Positions 47,118 through 56,533 of a DNA stretch of 64,000 bases are shown piece by piece. Position 1 is the stretch's first letter. Each line of letters opens with the position of its first letter. The notes beneath the pieces were generated by a model, which worked only from the letters and a program-made list of their open reading frames with translations, was not told where the DNA came from and did not search any database. Position numbers and translations under genes: made by a program. Source of the stretch: Cyclobacterium xiamenense (GTDB lineage Bacteria; Bacteroidota; Bacteroidia; Cytophagales; Cyclobacteriaceae); the NCBI RefSeq assembly GCF_009467825.1, contig NZ_WIOK01000012.1:107531-171530 (forward strand), given 5' to 3'.

Positions 47118-47831
47118 TTACTGCGGAAAGAACTGTCGTTGCAGGTACGCTTCCAGGAGCAAGACCCCTTTTCCTGCCGTTTGTTCAATGGGAATCAAAT
47201 TTGCGGCTGGGTAATAGGCAGGCATTTTTGGGTCCAGGATGTACTTGGGGATTTCTGCCGCAGCAAATTCGATTAAGCCTGCTGCCGGGTACACCAATAG
47301 CGAGGTACCAATCACCGCGAAGGCGTCGGCATCCTTCACTGCAGCGATGGCGGCATCCATCTTGGGAACCGGTTCACCAAACCAGACGACAAAAGGCCGC
47401 AATTGGGAGCCCTTTTCACAGGTGTCCCCCAGGTTGATTTCCGTTCCTTCCATGGGGTAAACCAGCCTGGGGTCCAGGCTGCTCTGCGCTTTGAAAAGTT
47501 CTCCATGCAGGTGGATGACCCGGGTGGAACCCGCTCTTTCGTGCAAGTCGTCTACATTCTGCGTGACGATTGTTACGCGGTATTGCTGTTCCATTTCCGC
47601 AAGCTTCAGGTGTGCCGTGTTGGGAAGGGCATTCCGGCAGGCTTTCCGCCGCTGATTGTAAAAATCCAATACCAATTCCCGGTTTTTTTTCCAGCCCTCG
47701 GGCGTGGCCACCTCCATCACATCGTGGCCCTCCCACAAGCCATTGTCATCCCGAAACGTACGGATTCCGCTTTCCGCAGAAATCCCGGCTCCGGTCAATA
47801 CGACCAGGTGTTTTTTTTCCGGCTTGTCCAT
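47118..47831 (-). CDS. cobB: Sirtuin-type NAD-dependent protein deacylase without a visible zinc site
   Basis: 237 residues. NAD-binding GAGISAESGIRTFRDDNGLWEG, the TQNVDDLHERAGS motif, catalytic histidine in VIHLHGELF, and VVWFGEPVP and VIGTSLLVYPAAGL are all present. The FYNQRRKAC segment keeps the tyrosine and arginine that in class III sirtuins bind acidic acyl groups, so desuccinylation is possible. The two CxxC zinc pairs usual between HGELF and WFGE are absent; this stretch has only one cysteine. The enzyme removes acyl groups from lysines in the cytoplasm. It lies 18 bases after the OmpA gene in a minus-strand run. Confidence 0.92.
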   Translation of the reverse strand: MDKPEKKHLVVLTGAGISAESGIRTFRDDNGLWEGHDVMEVATPEGWKKNRELVLDFYNQRRKACRNALPNTAHLKLAEMEQQYRVTIVTQNVDDLHERAGSTRVIHLHGELFKAQSSLDPRLVYPMEGTEINLGDTCEKGSQLRPFVVWFGEPVPKMDAAIAAVKDADAFAVIGTSLLVYPAAGLIEFAAAEIPKYILDPKMPAYYPAANLIPIEQTAGKGVLLLEAYLQRQFFPQ

Positions 47832-47849
47832 CCTACCTGACAGGTTTCG

Positions 47850-49697
47850 TTATTTGATGCCTGAATTTAAAAATAAAATTTGAACTTCCACCTTTCGGTC
47901 CTCCGGTTGTGCAGCCGACACCGCACCTCGGACCAATTGTGCGCCAGGAAAAAGTTGAATTCGATCCCGGGCTATGCCAAAACGTTCCTCCAGCGCCTGG
48001 GCCACCGACCGGCTACGTTTTTCCGCCAGGGTTAGGTTGTAGGCCGTACTTCCGGTATGGTCCGCATAGCCGGTAAGCGCTACCCGGGTATCCGGAAAAC
48101 GGCGCAAGGTACCCGCAATTGCCGCCAATTTGGCCAGAGCAGGTGCGGATACCGCATGTTGATTGATTTCAAAATAGATGGCGGCGTATAAAGGCGGCAG
48201 GGTTATTTCCTCAGGTGGGATTGTGGTGGTTGTAGTGCCTATCCGGATTCCCGGCAAATCGCCCCACCACTCCGGGATCGAGCCGGACCAAAGAGGTACC
48301 TGCGGTTGCAACCGCAGCCCGGGGCTTGCAGGCATAGCGGCCGGAACTTTTGAAATGCCGCTAGACAGTTCGGGAAGGTTGTCTCGTGCGCTTGTATCGG
48401 GAGAAGAACCCATTTGTCTGCCGACGAGGGGAGGTAGCACCGGGACAAACAGTCTGTAAGAAGATCGGGCAGGGCGGTTGTCAGCGTATTGCCTGGGAGG
48501 AAAGGATCGGGCTTGCGGCAACAGCCGGAACGTCCCGCCGCTACGTTCCGATGGCGGTTCCGGATAGACCGGATAAACCGAATGGAAGGAGGGATAGGGG
48601 GCGTTTCGCTCCTGCACGTAATCCGATTCCCAGGGTAGGGTTTCGCCGGATCCCAGAAAGTACCTGCTTGCCAGTTTGTTTTCTGTAGGGGCGGTTGTAT
48701 TGGATTCCAGCGTACCTTTCGACAAATTAGGGGCGACTGGAGATTCCAGTGCGTGCTCGGGTTTCGGATCCGGAGAAATAGCGGACCTCTCCTCCGATGA
48801 AGCTGGCAGCGGCGTGCCCTCGGGTCTGCCTGCGATTGTTTCGGTACTGCTTATCTCCGGTTCGCTCTGGGTTCGAACCAACCGGCCGGAGGGGCTGACA
48901 CTACTGGCGTTAAATACAGCTCCTCGCGGTGCAAGGCTCAGCTTAATGCCCAATTGGTGCTGAAATAACCAGTCTGTAGCGGGATCGGATCGGTTCGCAT
49001 GATCCCTGAGTTCGGCGCCTGCCGGGAGCCGCCGCGGCTCCTCAAAAAGTGGGGTATTGTTTGGCTGCGCATTGGATTGAATAAACAGTTCCACTTGTCG
49101 GCTTAGTCTCAGCCGTAGTCCCAGACCCATATCCAGGTAATAGTGCGATCCGCTTTGCTCTTGCCTGAACAGGGGTCCGGATTCGTTTTCGGCAAAATCT
49201 GCTTGGGGGCTGTCGAAAAGCAGCCTACGGGTTTGCCCTTCCCAGTGACGCCAGCCAATACCCAGCAGCACGTAGGGTGCCAGAAAGGATGTTTGGCGAA
49301 GGAGCTTTCCGTTGTCCATCCGAAAAATCAGTGCCGATCCCATGGACCAAAGCTTTGCCTCGTAAAGGGTAGAAGCCTGGTCCTTGAGGGATATTTCGGA
49401 CAGGTCGGTTCCGTTGCCAGAGAGGGTCTGTCTGCCACCGTAGAAGGACAATCCCAAACCGCTAGTCAACCGTTTTTCCAAGCTTGCATTCCAATTGGAT
49501 TCCGGCCTCAGGGGAAAGGAGGGGCGGAATGCTTCTCTCAAAGTAGCGGATATTTCCGAGGAGTAGGGGCGCAGTTGACCGTAATAGTTGGTGTACCCGG
49601 TAGAAAGTCCCATTCGCCACCGATACTGCTGGGATAGCCCCGGCATCAGGTAAAGGAAAAAGACGACGACTAGCAAGATACAGTTTTTGGTTTTCAT
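47850..49697 (-). CDS. OmpA-family outer-membrane protein with long low-complexity linker
   Basis: 615 residues with a signal peptide (MKTKNCILLVVVFFLYLMPG). The first 260 residues look like a small outer-membrane barrel (RWRMGLSTGYTNYYGQLRPY, YYLDMGLGLRLRLSRQVELF). About residues 265-500 are a Pro/Ser/Glu-rich, weakly structured linker. The last 110 residues form an OmpA C-terminal peptidoglycan-binding domain (AIYFEINQHAVSAPALAKLA, TGYADHTGSTAYNLTLAEKR). It should bridge the outer membrane and the cell wall. The gene follows 6 bases after the uncharacterised outer-membrane gene, so they are one operon. Confidence 0.9.
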   Translation of the reverse strand: MKTKNCILLVVVFFLYLMPGLSQQYRWRMGLSTGYTNYYGQLRPYSSEISATLREAFRPSFPLRPESNWNASLEKRLTSGLGLSFYGGRQTLSGNGTDLSEISLKDQASTLYEAKLWSMGSALIFRMDNGKLLRQTSFLAPYVLLGIGWRHWEGQTRRLLFDSPQADFAENESGPLFRQEQSGSHYYLDMGLGLRLRLSRQVELFIQSNAQPNNTPLFEEPRRLPAGAELRDHANRSDPATDWLFQHQLGIKLSLAPRGAVFNASSVSPSGRLVRTQSEPEISSTETIAGRPEGTPLPASSEERSAISPDPKPEHALESPVAPNLSKGTLESNTTAPTENKLASRYFLGSGETLPWESDYVQERNAPYPSFHSVYPVYPEPPSERSGGTFRLLPQARSFPPRQYADNRPARSSYRLFVPVLPPLVGRQMGSSPDTSARDNLPELSSGISKVPAAMPASPGLRLQPQVPLWSGSIPEWWGDLPGIRIGTTTTTIPPEEITLPPLYAAIYFEINQHAVSAPALAKLAAIAGTLRRFPDTRVALTGYADHTGSTAYNLTLAEKRSRSVAQALEERFGIARDRIQLFPGAQLVRGAVSAAQPEDRKVEVQILFLNSGIK

Positions 49698-49703
49698 CGG
49701 CTC

Positions 49704-50867
49704 TTATTTTCGTAATCCCAACCATAGGCTGAACTCCGCACTGAAGCCAACAAAAGGGTAAATGGTAACGTCTTCAATGTTGGAATTTACATCCGTTGAC
49801 GTAAGTACGGCACCGGCATTGAAGCGCAATACCCGGAAAAAACTGTAGCCCAGGCCTACATAAACTGGCCTGCCAATCAGGGGGCCGCTGATCTCTCGCT
49901 CATTGCTATCCCGCATATTGCTGAAAAAGACGCCCGTTGAAATGGATGCATTTCCCAATACTTTGGTAAAATTTTTATTGGCCAGTGGAAGCGATATCCC
50001 GCCAAAGGCCGAGGTACCGTAATCCAGGTTATTGAAATCTCCGCGAAAATACGTACCCGCGTACCCGATACTTAGGGGCAGGTAGTAAGGCTTGTTTTCC
50101 GTGGGGTAATTGTCAATGACACGTACGTCCACCAGCATCAGCATCTGGTTTTGCAGGTATTGACTGGTTTCTGCTTTGAGGAGTTTGATTAGCTCCTGTT
50201 TTAACTGATCCGCAAAGAGCGCTTGATCCTGAATGTCTGGATCGGTTTTCTTTGCCAGTAAATTAAATCGGGCCTTTTTAAGCTTTACCCGATCGAGTTG
50301 GGCAATTTTTTGCTTCACCACATCCGAAAATCCCTCAAATTCCTGGTCCAGCGGGTGTTGGAAGTTTTTTAACCCCTGCCAGACGATCTCGTTTACGTGG
50401 TCCAACATGGCAGCGGGGCGACTCAAGGTTTCGGTGCCCCGTTTTCCCGCCAGGATTGTGGCCTGAATGTAACTTTCCAGGTTTTCGTGCAGGGCATTTT
50501 CTAGCGAGGCCGTTTCTTCCTCATCCGACGCACTGTAGAAATAAAATTTCAGTGTGTAATTTTCGCTACTGCGCAGGGGATAGGCGACAAAGAGTTCGTA
50601 ATTGGTCGGGTTACGAAGGTAGGGCGCTTTCCAATAATAAAAATCTGCCTGATTCTCGGTTTTTTTACTTTTAAAAACCTGGACCTCTACGCGTTTGATT
50701 CCTTCCGGCAGGCTTCCTTCCAGGTAGAATGGCGTTTCAGAAGGTAGCGGAAGCCCTCCGTTCAATTGATTTTTTTCGGCGGAAAATGACACCGATTCGT
50801 ATTGTGCCTGTACCAGGGCCGGCCAACATAGTAGCGCAATGATCCATAAAATTCGTTTCGTTTGCAT
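49704..50867 (-). CDS. Exported protein of unknown function, probable outer-membrane barrel
   Basis: 387 residues with a signal peptide (MQTKRILWIIALLCWPALVQ). A beta-domain with SETPFYLEGSLPEGIKRVEV follows. The middle (about 120-225) is a helical, charged region (VKQKIAQLDRVKLKKARFNL, ALFADQLKQELIKLLKAE). The last 150 residues are amphipathic strands (YYLPLSIGYAGTYFRGDFNN, VYVGLGYSFFRVLRFNAGAV) ending in SLWLGLRK, as in a small outer-membrane barrel. I do not recognise the family. It is the first gene of the minus-strand run with OmpA and the sirtuin. Confidence 0.8.
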   Translation of the reverse strand: MQTKRILWIIALLCWPALVQAQYESVSFSAEKNQLNGGLPLPSETPFYLEGSLPEGIKRVEVQVFKSKKTENQADFYYWKAPYLRNPTNYELFVAYPLRSSENYTLKFYFYSASDEEETASLENALHENLESYIQATILAGKRGTETLSRPAAMLDHVNEIVWQGLKNFQHPLDQEFEGFSDVVKQKIAQLDRVKLKKARFNLLAKKTDPDIQDQALFADQLKQELIKLLKAETSQYLQNQMLMLVDVRVIDNYPTENKPYYLPLSIGYAGTYFRGDFNNLDYGTSAFGGISLPLANKNFTKVLGNASISTGVFFSNMRDSNEREISGPLIGRPVYVGLGYSFFRVLRFNAGAVLTSTDVNSNIEDVTIYPFVGFSAEFSLWLGLRK

Positions 50868-51092
50868 GGGAAGCAGATTGGTTTTAGAGCGTTAAAAACG
50901 GCTTATCCGCAAAAAAAATAGAATAAGTCGCTATGATTTTTCAAAATAATGCAAAAACTAAGCCGAATTTTGCTGGGTAAGGTTCTTTTTGTTGCGGTGT
51001 TGCAGCGTTTTTGGGGATCTTTTTTTAGAAATCGCTCGATATCGCGTCAGCGGATTCGGGATACAAGGTAGTGTAGTGTGTGTGGAAGTGGT

Positions 51093-51128
51093 AAAAAAAA
51101 GAGGCTGCCTCCTAAAGAAACAACCTCT
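51093..51128 (-). terminator. Intrinsic terminator of the HEAT/DUF1080 gene
   Basis: Read on the minus strand, agaggttg pairs with cagcctct (8 bases, one G-U) around a 13-base loop and is followed by eight T. It lies about 24 bases after the stop of the HEAT/DUF1080 gene. The rest of 50868-51151 holds no gene I can support. Confidence 0.8.
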
Positions 51129-51151
51129 TGTTTGTGGTGATAAATGGGTAG

Positions 51152-54100
51152 TTAAAGCGCTTTCACGCGGATGTTTTTGAAGAATACCACATCTCCATGG
51201 CCCAGGAAGCCGATGTGTCCTTTGTCCCGCAAAAGTCCCGGATGCTCCCTGCCGTCAAGGGTGCCGTTTTTCTTGGCCTCGGCGATGTTTACATCCAATA
51301 TGTTCGTTCCGTTCAGAATGACCTGTATGCGGTCTCCTTGTACGATCACTTCTTGATAGTTCCATTCGCCCACCGGTTTTTGGTGGCCCTTGGTAGCGGC
51401 GGCTACACCGTAGAGGGAACCGTGGTATTGGTATTCTTTCAGTTGACTGTAGATTTCAGCCGTATCGTCCAGAATTTGCAATTCCATGCCCACGTAGGCT
51501 GCGTCTCCTTCCAGAGGCGCCCGGATTCCCAGGCCATTATTGGCACCCGGAGTGAGCTTAAATTCAAAGCGGAAGACAAAATCCCCGTATTCTTTTTCGG
51601 TCAGTAGGTTGCCACTGCCGCCCCTATCCGGATAAATCGCCAATACACCGTTATCTACCACGTAGTCGGTCTTATTACCGGTCCACTTGTCCAGATCGTT
51701 TCCGTCAAACAGTACCTCAAATCCGGCTTCTTTTTCCTCTTCACTTAGTTCGAAGGTAGGTGCTCCCGTTAGCTCCCGGATGTAGATGTCCCGGTAGGCC
51801 ACATAGGTGCCGTGTGCTTGCAATTCCAATTGCCCTTCGGGAAAAATCGCTTGCTCGCGGTCCCAGTAGTTTTCCAGAGGGACCTCATCCACCACCCGTT
51901 CGCCATTGAGAAAAACGGTTACTTTTTCCCCCTGCATGCGAATATGAAAGGTATTCCATTCGCCCACCGGATTGTCCGCCACCTGTAGGGGTTTGCTGGG
52001 GTAGGTTTGGTTGTTGTACAGGCCGCCGGAACCTACTTCTGCGCCCACGTCGGTACGGGCGGTATCCCATATTTGAACCTGAGGTGTGCCTCTCAGGTAA
52101 AGGCCCGCATCGCCGTCTTCCGTTATTTTCCAGTCCACAAACAACTCAAAATCGCCAAAGTCTTTGGTGGTGGCGATGTTTTGTCCTTCTCCGGTAAAAA
52201 TCAATAGGCCGTCCTCGGCTTTCCAACCGTTTTCCATGATTTCGTCCGCCTTCGCCTGCTCTCGCGCAAGCGTGCGCTCGTTCATTTCTGCACGCTTGAT
52301 GGGGTTGCTGAATACGCCTTTCCATCCGTCCAGGTTTTCTCCGTTGAACAGGGAATAGTAGCCTTTGCCCTCCGGCATCTCGTCCAGGTATTTCTGTAGC
52401 GAGGTTTTGTAATACTGGCTGTCCTGCCCGCTGATAACGGCAATGGTTTTCGATACGATCGCCCGCACCTTGTCTCCGTAGATTTCCTCGTTATTCAGCA
52501 CGATGTTCATCACCGCTCTGGCAGCAGATTGCTGGTAGGCGGCTTGTTCCTGGTAATCGGCGGCTACCAACAAGGCCTGAAGGGTGGGGTAGTTGCCCAA
52601 TTGTCCCAGGGCTGCGAGCACCGTTTCATCGGATTGGGCGAGGGCCAGGGCATTGCGGAGCATCAGTACCTTTTGGGTGGCTGTTGCTTCCACGGCGGGT
52701 ATCAGGCGAATGAACCCCATCAGGGCTTCTTCACGCAACGCGGCATTTTCTGCTTGCCGGGCAATGTGAAGCAGGGCCACGTTGGCGGCTGCATCGTCGG
52801 CCTGATTCAGCGCAGCTACCACGGCTGCCTGCCGGGAGGGATTTCCGGTCTCGTAAATCGATTGCAACTTATCCAGGGCTACCTTTCCGCCGGTTTTTGC
52901 CAGCACTTTGTACAGGTAGGCTTGTTTGTCTGCAGGAAGTTGCGGCAACAGGTCCATCGCCCAGCGCGTTTCCGCGGCAGGATCGTCCTTCTGTGCATTG
53001 GCTACAATGATGGCTTCCTGGATTTTTTCCAGATTGGCAGGATTTTGTTCATTCCGTAACAAGCCCACCAACGCATCCAGGTCTCCCGGGCTGGCCATAT
53101 CGGCAAGGGCCGAAAGTGCCGCTTCCTTCACACCTTGATTTGCATCCGCTGTGGCCTCAAACACGACACCTACCTGCGCTTCAGCTGCGCGTGACGCCAG
53201 CAATCCGATCAACTGAATTTTTGTCGCTGCAGATGCATCGGGAATTCGATCGGCAATCGCGGCAGGTACCTGCGCACCTTTCATGGTTTTCAATGCAGTG
53301 AGTAAGGTTTCGGTCTCCGCTTCGTTCCCGGTCGCTTCCAATCGATCGAGTAGGGGCTCCAGCGCCAGCTCGTCGCCGGCAGTTACCAGCGCAGGAATGG
53401 TGGCCATCCGCACTTCCTCGTTATCACTACTCAGGTAAGGCAGCAGGGCCTGGGCCACGGCCGGGTCTTTCACCTGCCCCATTCTTCGGATGAGTGCTGC
53501 TTTCGCTTCCGGTGTTCCTTTTTCCAGGGTGGTTTTCCAGGTATCCAGGTCGGCTACCAACGTTTCATCCGTCAACAGGCTCAATGCGGTTCCCCGGAAT
53601 CGGGGATGGGCATCCAAGGCTGCCTCGGACAACAGGTCGCTGCTTTTTTCCGGCTGTAGCTGGACCATGAGGCCCAGTGCACCGGCTTTGGTATGGAACT
53701 GATCGCTGGTGTTGGTTTTTTTATAGACTTTTTTCGCCAGTTTTAGCGCTGTTTTTGTTTCTCCAGTTTCTGCAAGCCCCGCGATGTAGCCCAGGTATTC
53801 TCCAGAGGCATTGCTGGGATCGTAGGTGAAACCCGCATTTTCCGCCGCTGCGTAGAGCACCTTTGCGCTACGAGGATCGGCGATTTGGGAAAGGGCATAC
53901 AGCGCCACTTTTTTCAATTCCGGATTGGAAGAGCTGGCATAGGGAGTGATTTCATCCAAGGCCTCGGGGCTGGAGAAACTTCCCAGCGCTTCGATGAAAT
54001 CGGCCTTTTTTGCATCCGAATCGGTGGCGCTCAAAGCCAGGACCAGGGCACGTTCAGCAGATTCCGATCCAATATTGGCCATAACCCGGGCTGCGGTGCC

Positions 54101-54562
54101 CGAGAGGCGATCGTCTTGCAAATAGGGCTCCACATAAGGGGTGGCATCCTCTTTTCCGATCCATTTAAATTGCGTCAGCAGGAAATTCTTCGCTTCCGGG
54201 TCCTCCAGTTGGTCCAGGGCTTTCCCATAGGCTTGTACGGCCATGCGGGCCAGGTTTTCCCGGGACGGGTCGCTGGCATAAAACGCAAAGCCTGCCAGCG
54301 CGTATTCCAGTTTTTCGTTGATTGAACCCGGTTTCAGTAGTAAGGCCATCTGGGAAATTCCTTCTGTACCCAGATCTTCCATCTGCTGCATGGCGTTTTG
54401 CATTTCCTGCGCATTGGCTGCAGGAAACCGATTGAGCAGGTCGGCGATTTTGGTGGCGGTGGTCCGTCCCTGGTCCAGTTGATTTTGCGCCAGGCTGAAA
54501 AATACCTGCCCGAGGACCAGGCTTACTACCAGGGCTATGTTTAGAATGGGGTGTTTTTGCAT
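51152..54562 (-). CDS. Exported HEAT-repeat protein with two DUF1080 (3-keto-disaccharide hydrolase) domains
   Basis: 1136 residues with a signal peptide (IALVVSLVLGQVFFSLAQ). Residues about 30-715 are a solenoid of HEAT-like repeats (ALVLALSATDSDAKKADFIE, EEVRMATIPALVTAGDELAL). Two DUF1080 (PF06439) domains follow. The first is at about 735-930 (YYSLFNGENLDGWKGVFSNP, GDAGLYLRGTPQVQIWDTA). The second is at about 945-1135 (FEVLFDGNDLDKWTGNKTDY, NNGLGIRAPLEGDAAYVGME). DUF1080 is a concanavalin-like fold now annotated as 3-keto-disaccharide hydrolase. An exported Gfo/Idh/MocA oxidoreductase, the kind of enzyme that could make 3-keto sugars, is encoded 32 bases upstream. The long HEAT scaffold with two catalytic-type domains is unusual. 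Confidence 0.9.
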   Translation of the reverse strand: MQKHPILNIALVVSLVLGQVFFSLAQNQLDQGRTTATKIADLLNRFPAANAQEMQNAMQQMEDLGTEGISQMALLLKPGSINEKLEYALAGFAFYASDPSRENLARMAVQAYGKALDQLEDPEAKNFLLTQFKWIGKEDATPYVEPYLQDDRLSGTAARVMANIGSESAERALVLALSATDSDAKKADFIEALGSFSSPEALDEITPYASSSNPELKKVALYALSQIADPRSAKVLYAAAENAGFTYDPSNASGEYLGYIAGLAETGETKTALKLAKKVYKKTNTSDQFHTKAGALGLMVQLQPEKSSDLLSEAALDAHPRFRGTALSLLTDETLVADLDTWKTTLEKGTPEAKAALIRRMGQVKDPAVAQALLPYLSSDNEEVRMATIPALVTAGDELALEPLLDRLEATGNEAETETLLTALKTMKGAQVPAAIADRIPDASAATKIQLIGLLASRAAEAQVGVVFEATADANQGVKEAALSALADMASPGDLDALVGLLRNEQNPANLEKIQEAIIVANAQKDDPAAETRWAMDLLPQLPADKQAYLYKVLAKTGGKVALDKLQSIYETGNPSRQAAVVAALNQADDAAANVALLHIARQAENAALREEALMGFIRLIPAVEATATQKVLMLRNALALAQSDETVLAALGQLGNYPTLQALLVAADYQEQAAYQQSAARAVMNIVLNNEEIYGDKVRAIVSKTIAVISGQDSQYYKTSLQKYLDEMPEGKGYYSLFNGENLDGWKGVFSNPIKRAEMNERTLAREQAKADEIMENGWKAEDGLLIFTGEGQNIATTKDFGDFELFVDWKITEDGDAGLYLRGTPQVQIWDTARTDVGAEVGSGGLYNNQTYPSKPLQVADNPVGEWNTFHIRMQGEKVTVFLNGERVVDEVPLENYWDREQAIFPEGQLELQAHGTYVAYRDIYIRELTGAPTFELSEEEKEAGFEVLFDGNDLDKWTGNKTDYVVDNGVLAIYPDRGGSGNLLTEKEYGDFVFRFEFKLTPGANNGLGIRAPLEGDAAYVGMELQILDDTAEIYSQLKEYQYHGSLYGVAAATKGHQKPVGEWNYQEVIVQGDRIQVILNGTNILDVNIAEAKKNGTLDGREHPGLLRDKGHIGFLGHGDVVFFKNIRVKAL

Positions 54563-54594
54563 CGTTCTGATTATTCCTTTAAGATGAGTTGCAT

Positions 54595-55860
54595 TTAGAT
54601 GGTATACGGCGCACGCATGGGTTGATCGATCAGGCGGTTGGCGCCTTCGTCGTTGATAAACTCCTGCTTTTCCGGATCAAACTCCAGACTTCTGCCCAGG
54701 CGAAGGGCGACCAGGCCCATGTTTACCAATGTACAGGAACGGTGCCCGTTCTGCTCGTTCAGTGCAAATTTCTTGCGGTTTTTCACGGCATCCACAAAGT
54801 CCGTCACCTGCGGTGCCGGATCGGGAAACTGTGCCAGCTTGCGCTCCATATTGGGGATATCCGATTTGAATCCCCGATAAAGTTTTCCTTCGGGCCCTTC
54901 GATATAGGGGGCTTCGGTGGTTCCCTCTCCGTCCAGTATAATCTGGCAACCGTCGGCATAGGTATAGGTGATTTTTCGCCAGGTGCCCACCGCATCCGGG
55001 TGCTGCTGGGGTGCATCGATTTCCACCTTCACCGGGTTGGTATCGTCCTTGCCCAGGAAATACTGAATGGGGTCCATGTAATGCTGGCCCATGTCTCCCA
55101 GACCGCCTCCGTCATAATCCCAATAGCCGCGGAAGGTGCCGTGGGTACGGTGCTCGTGGTAGGGCTTGAAGGGAGCAGGTCCCAGCCAGCGATCGTAATC
55201 CAGTTCCGTGGGGACCGGCATGGTATCCAGTCCGGTGCGTCCTACCCAATAAAACTTCCAGTCAAACCCCGTAAGTTTCCCCACGGTTACTTTCAATGGC
55301 CAGCCCAACATACCGGAATCCACCAGCTTTTTGATGTTTTTTACTTCGGTATTCATGCCGTAAAAATTGGCATCAAACCGAAACCAGGTATTCAAGCGAA
55401 AGATATTTCCGTGCTGTTTGATGGCTTCCACAACTTTTTTTCCTTCGCCGATGGTGCGGGTCATGGGTTTTTCACACCAAATGTCCTTGCCTTCGCGTGC
55501 AGCGTCCACGGCCATGATCCCGTGCCAGTGTGGGGGTGTGGCAATATGAACAATATCCACTTCGGGTAACTGAATCAGTTCCCGGTAATCCGAGAACGTT
55601 TTTACGCCCTGGCCCAAGGTTTCCTGTGCGATGCCAATGTGACGCGTATCTACGTCGCAAATGGCCACGGTCTTGGTACCTGCGTAGTTGAAATGGCCTC
55701 TTCCCATACCGCCTACCCCAATGATTCCTTTGGTCAGGTGGTCACTGGGTGCCAGGTATCCGTTGCCTAACACGTGTCGGGGGACAATGCTGATGCCTCC
55801 CAGCGCCAAAAGACTTCCTTTTAGAAAGCTTCTTCTGGATTTTTTTGAATTATCGCTCAT
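54595..55860 (-). CDS. Tat-exported Gfo/Idh/MocA-family oxidoreductase
   Basis: 421 residues from the ATG at 55860, which gives the twin-arginine signal KKSRRSFLKGSLLALGG. The open frame extends to 56079 but would bury this signal. The Rossmann segment KGIIGVGGMGRGHFNYAGTK, the family motif IWCEKPMTRTIGEG with the catalytic-site lysine, and DYDGGGLGDMGQHYMDPI in the substrate half are all present. It would oxidise or reduce a sugar in the periplasm with bound NAD(P). The next gene on the same strand encodes DUF1080 domains, so the two probably form a keto-sugar pathway step pair. It shares the Tat signal and family with the gene at 9220 but is not a close copy. Confidence 0.93.
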   Translation of the reverse strand: MSDNSKKSRRSFLKGSLLALGGISIVPRHVLGNGYLAPSDHLTKGIIGVGGMGRGHFNYAGTKTVAICDVDTRHIGIAQETLGQGVKTFSDYRELIQLPEVDIVHIATPPHWHGIMAVDAAREGKDIWCEKPMTRTIGEGKKVVEAIKQHGNIFRLNTWFRFDANFYGMNTEVKNIKKLVDSGMLGWPLKVTVGKLTGFDWKFYWVGRTGLDTMPVPTELDYDRWLGPAPFKPYHEHRTHGTFRGYWDYDGGGLGDMGQHYMDPIQYFLGKDDTNPVKVEIDAPQQHPDAVGTWRKITYTYADGCQIILDGEGTTEAPYIEGPEGKLYRGFKSDIPNMERKLAQFPDPAPQVTDFVDAVKNRKKFALNEQNGHRSCTLVNMGLVALRLGRSLEFDPEKQEFINDEGANRLIDQPMRAPYTI

Positions 55861-56029
55861 ATTTCTATAAAATTTTTTCGAACTATTGCTACGTGAATAT
55901 ATTTCCTTGGGAAAGGATAAGCAAATAAAATGGTACTTCAGGTAAAATTTTCCTGTGAAATAATCCATTGTGGTCGTTTTGGAATGGTTTTGGATTACAA
56001 AAGGGCAGAAGAAACAGAAAAATAATCCC

Positions 56030-56260
56030 ATGATGACGAAAAAGAATAAAAAAGAGCAACCCGAAAATTTCGAAGACAATAGTTTTCAACGAGCCCAGGA
56101 GGAGGCCAGGGACGGCAAGGAAGCCCCTGCCGGCAAGGCTTCCAGCGAAACCGAATCCACCGAAAAAACAAAAAAAGCAACAGACGAACTGATGCGCGCC
56201 AAGGAAGCCGATAAGGAATGGAGCAGTGAAAGCGATCGGTTCAGAAGAGACAACGCCTAA
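56030..56260 (+). CDS. Small highly charged protein of unknown function
   Basis: 76 residues from the ATG at 56030; a second ATG follows at 56033. The sequence is almost all polar (KKNKKEQPENFEDNSFQRAQ, ESTEKTKKATDELMRAKEAD) and is probably disordered. There is no signal, membrane segment or recognisable domain. It precedes the Rho-N-like gene by 12 bases on the same strand, so they are likely cotranscribed. Coding status is supported by the tidy spacing and consistent frame, not by known homology. Confidence 0.6.
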   Translation: MMTKKNKKEQPENFEDNSFQRAQEEARDGKEAPAGKASSETESTEKTKKATDELMRAKEADKEWSSESDRFRRDNA

Positions 56261-56272
56261 ACAAAAAAAGCC

Positions 56273-56527
56273 ATGTCAGCCGACAAACGCCCCCAAATCA
56301 AAAACGAAGAACAGTACGAAGCCCTGAAAGAACAGGGATATAGCAAGGAAAAGGCCGCCAGAATCGCCAATACTCCGGATCATGTAGCGGGTAAAAAAGG
56401 AGGTGCCGCTCCACCTTACGAAGAATGGACGCGCGAGGAGCTTTACGAGAAAGCCCGTGAAATCGGGTTATCTGGAATCAGCAAGCTTCGAAAAAACGAA
56501 TTGATTGAGCGGCTAAGGAACCACTGA
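56273..56527 (+). CDS. Small protein with Rho N-terminal/SAP-like motif
   Basis: 84 residues. The first half (RPQIKNEEQYEALKEQGYSK, then KEKAARIANTP) is a motif seen in small plasmid-stabilisation/stress-type proteins of many bacteria. The last 35 residues (WTREELYEKAREIGLSGISK, then LRKNELIERLRNH) form a Rho-termination-factor N-terminal/SAP-like helix-extended-loop-helix that can bind nucleic acid. A role in stress or nucleoid binding is only inference. It follows the small charged protein by 12 bases. Confidence 0.82.
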   Translation: MSADKRPQIKNEEQYEALKEQGYSKEKAARIANTPDHVAGKKGGAAPPYEEWTREELYEKAREIGLSGISKLRKNELIERLRNH

Positions 56528-56533
56528 TCGGGT

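Noticed and set aside
50868-51151. Small plus-strand open frame (50989-51180) in the gap
   Set aside because: It overlaps the terminator and the 3' end of the HEAT/DUF1080 gene and has no protein features.
54589-55569. 326-codon plus-strand open frame over the Gfo/Idh/MocA gene
   Set aside because: Mirror frame of the real minus-strand gene, whose Tat signal and EKP motif are clear; the opposite frame has no family features.
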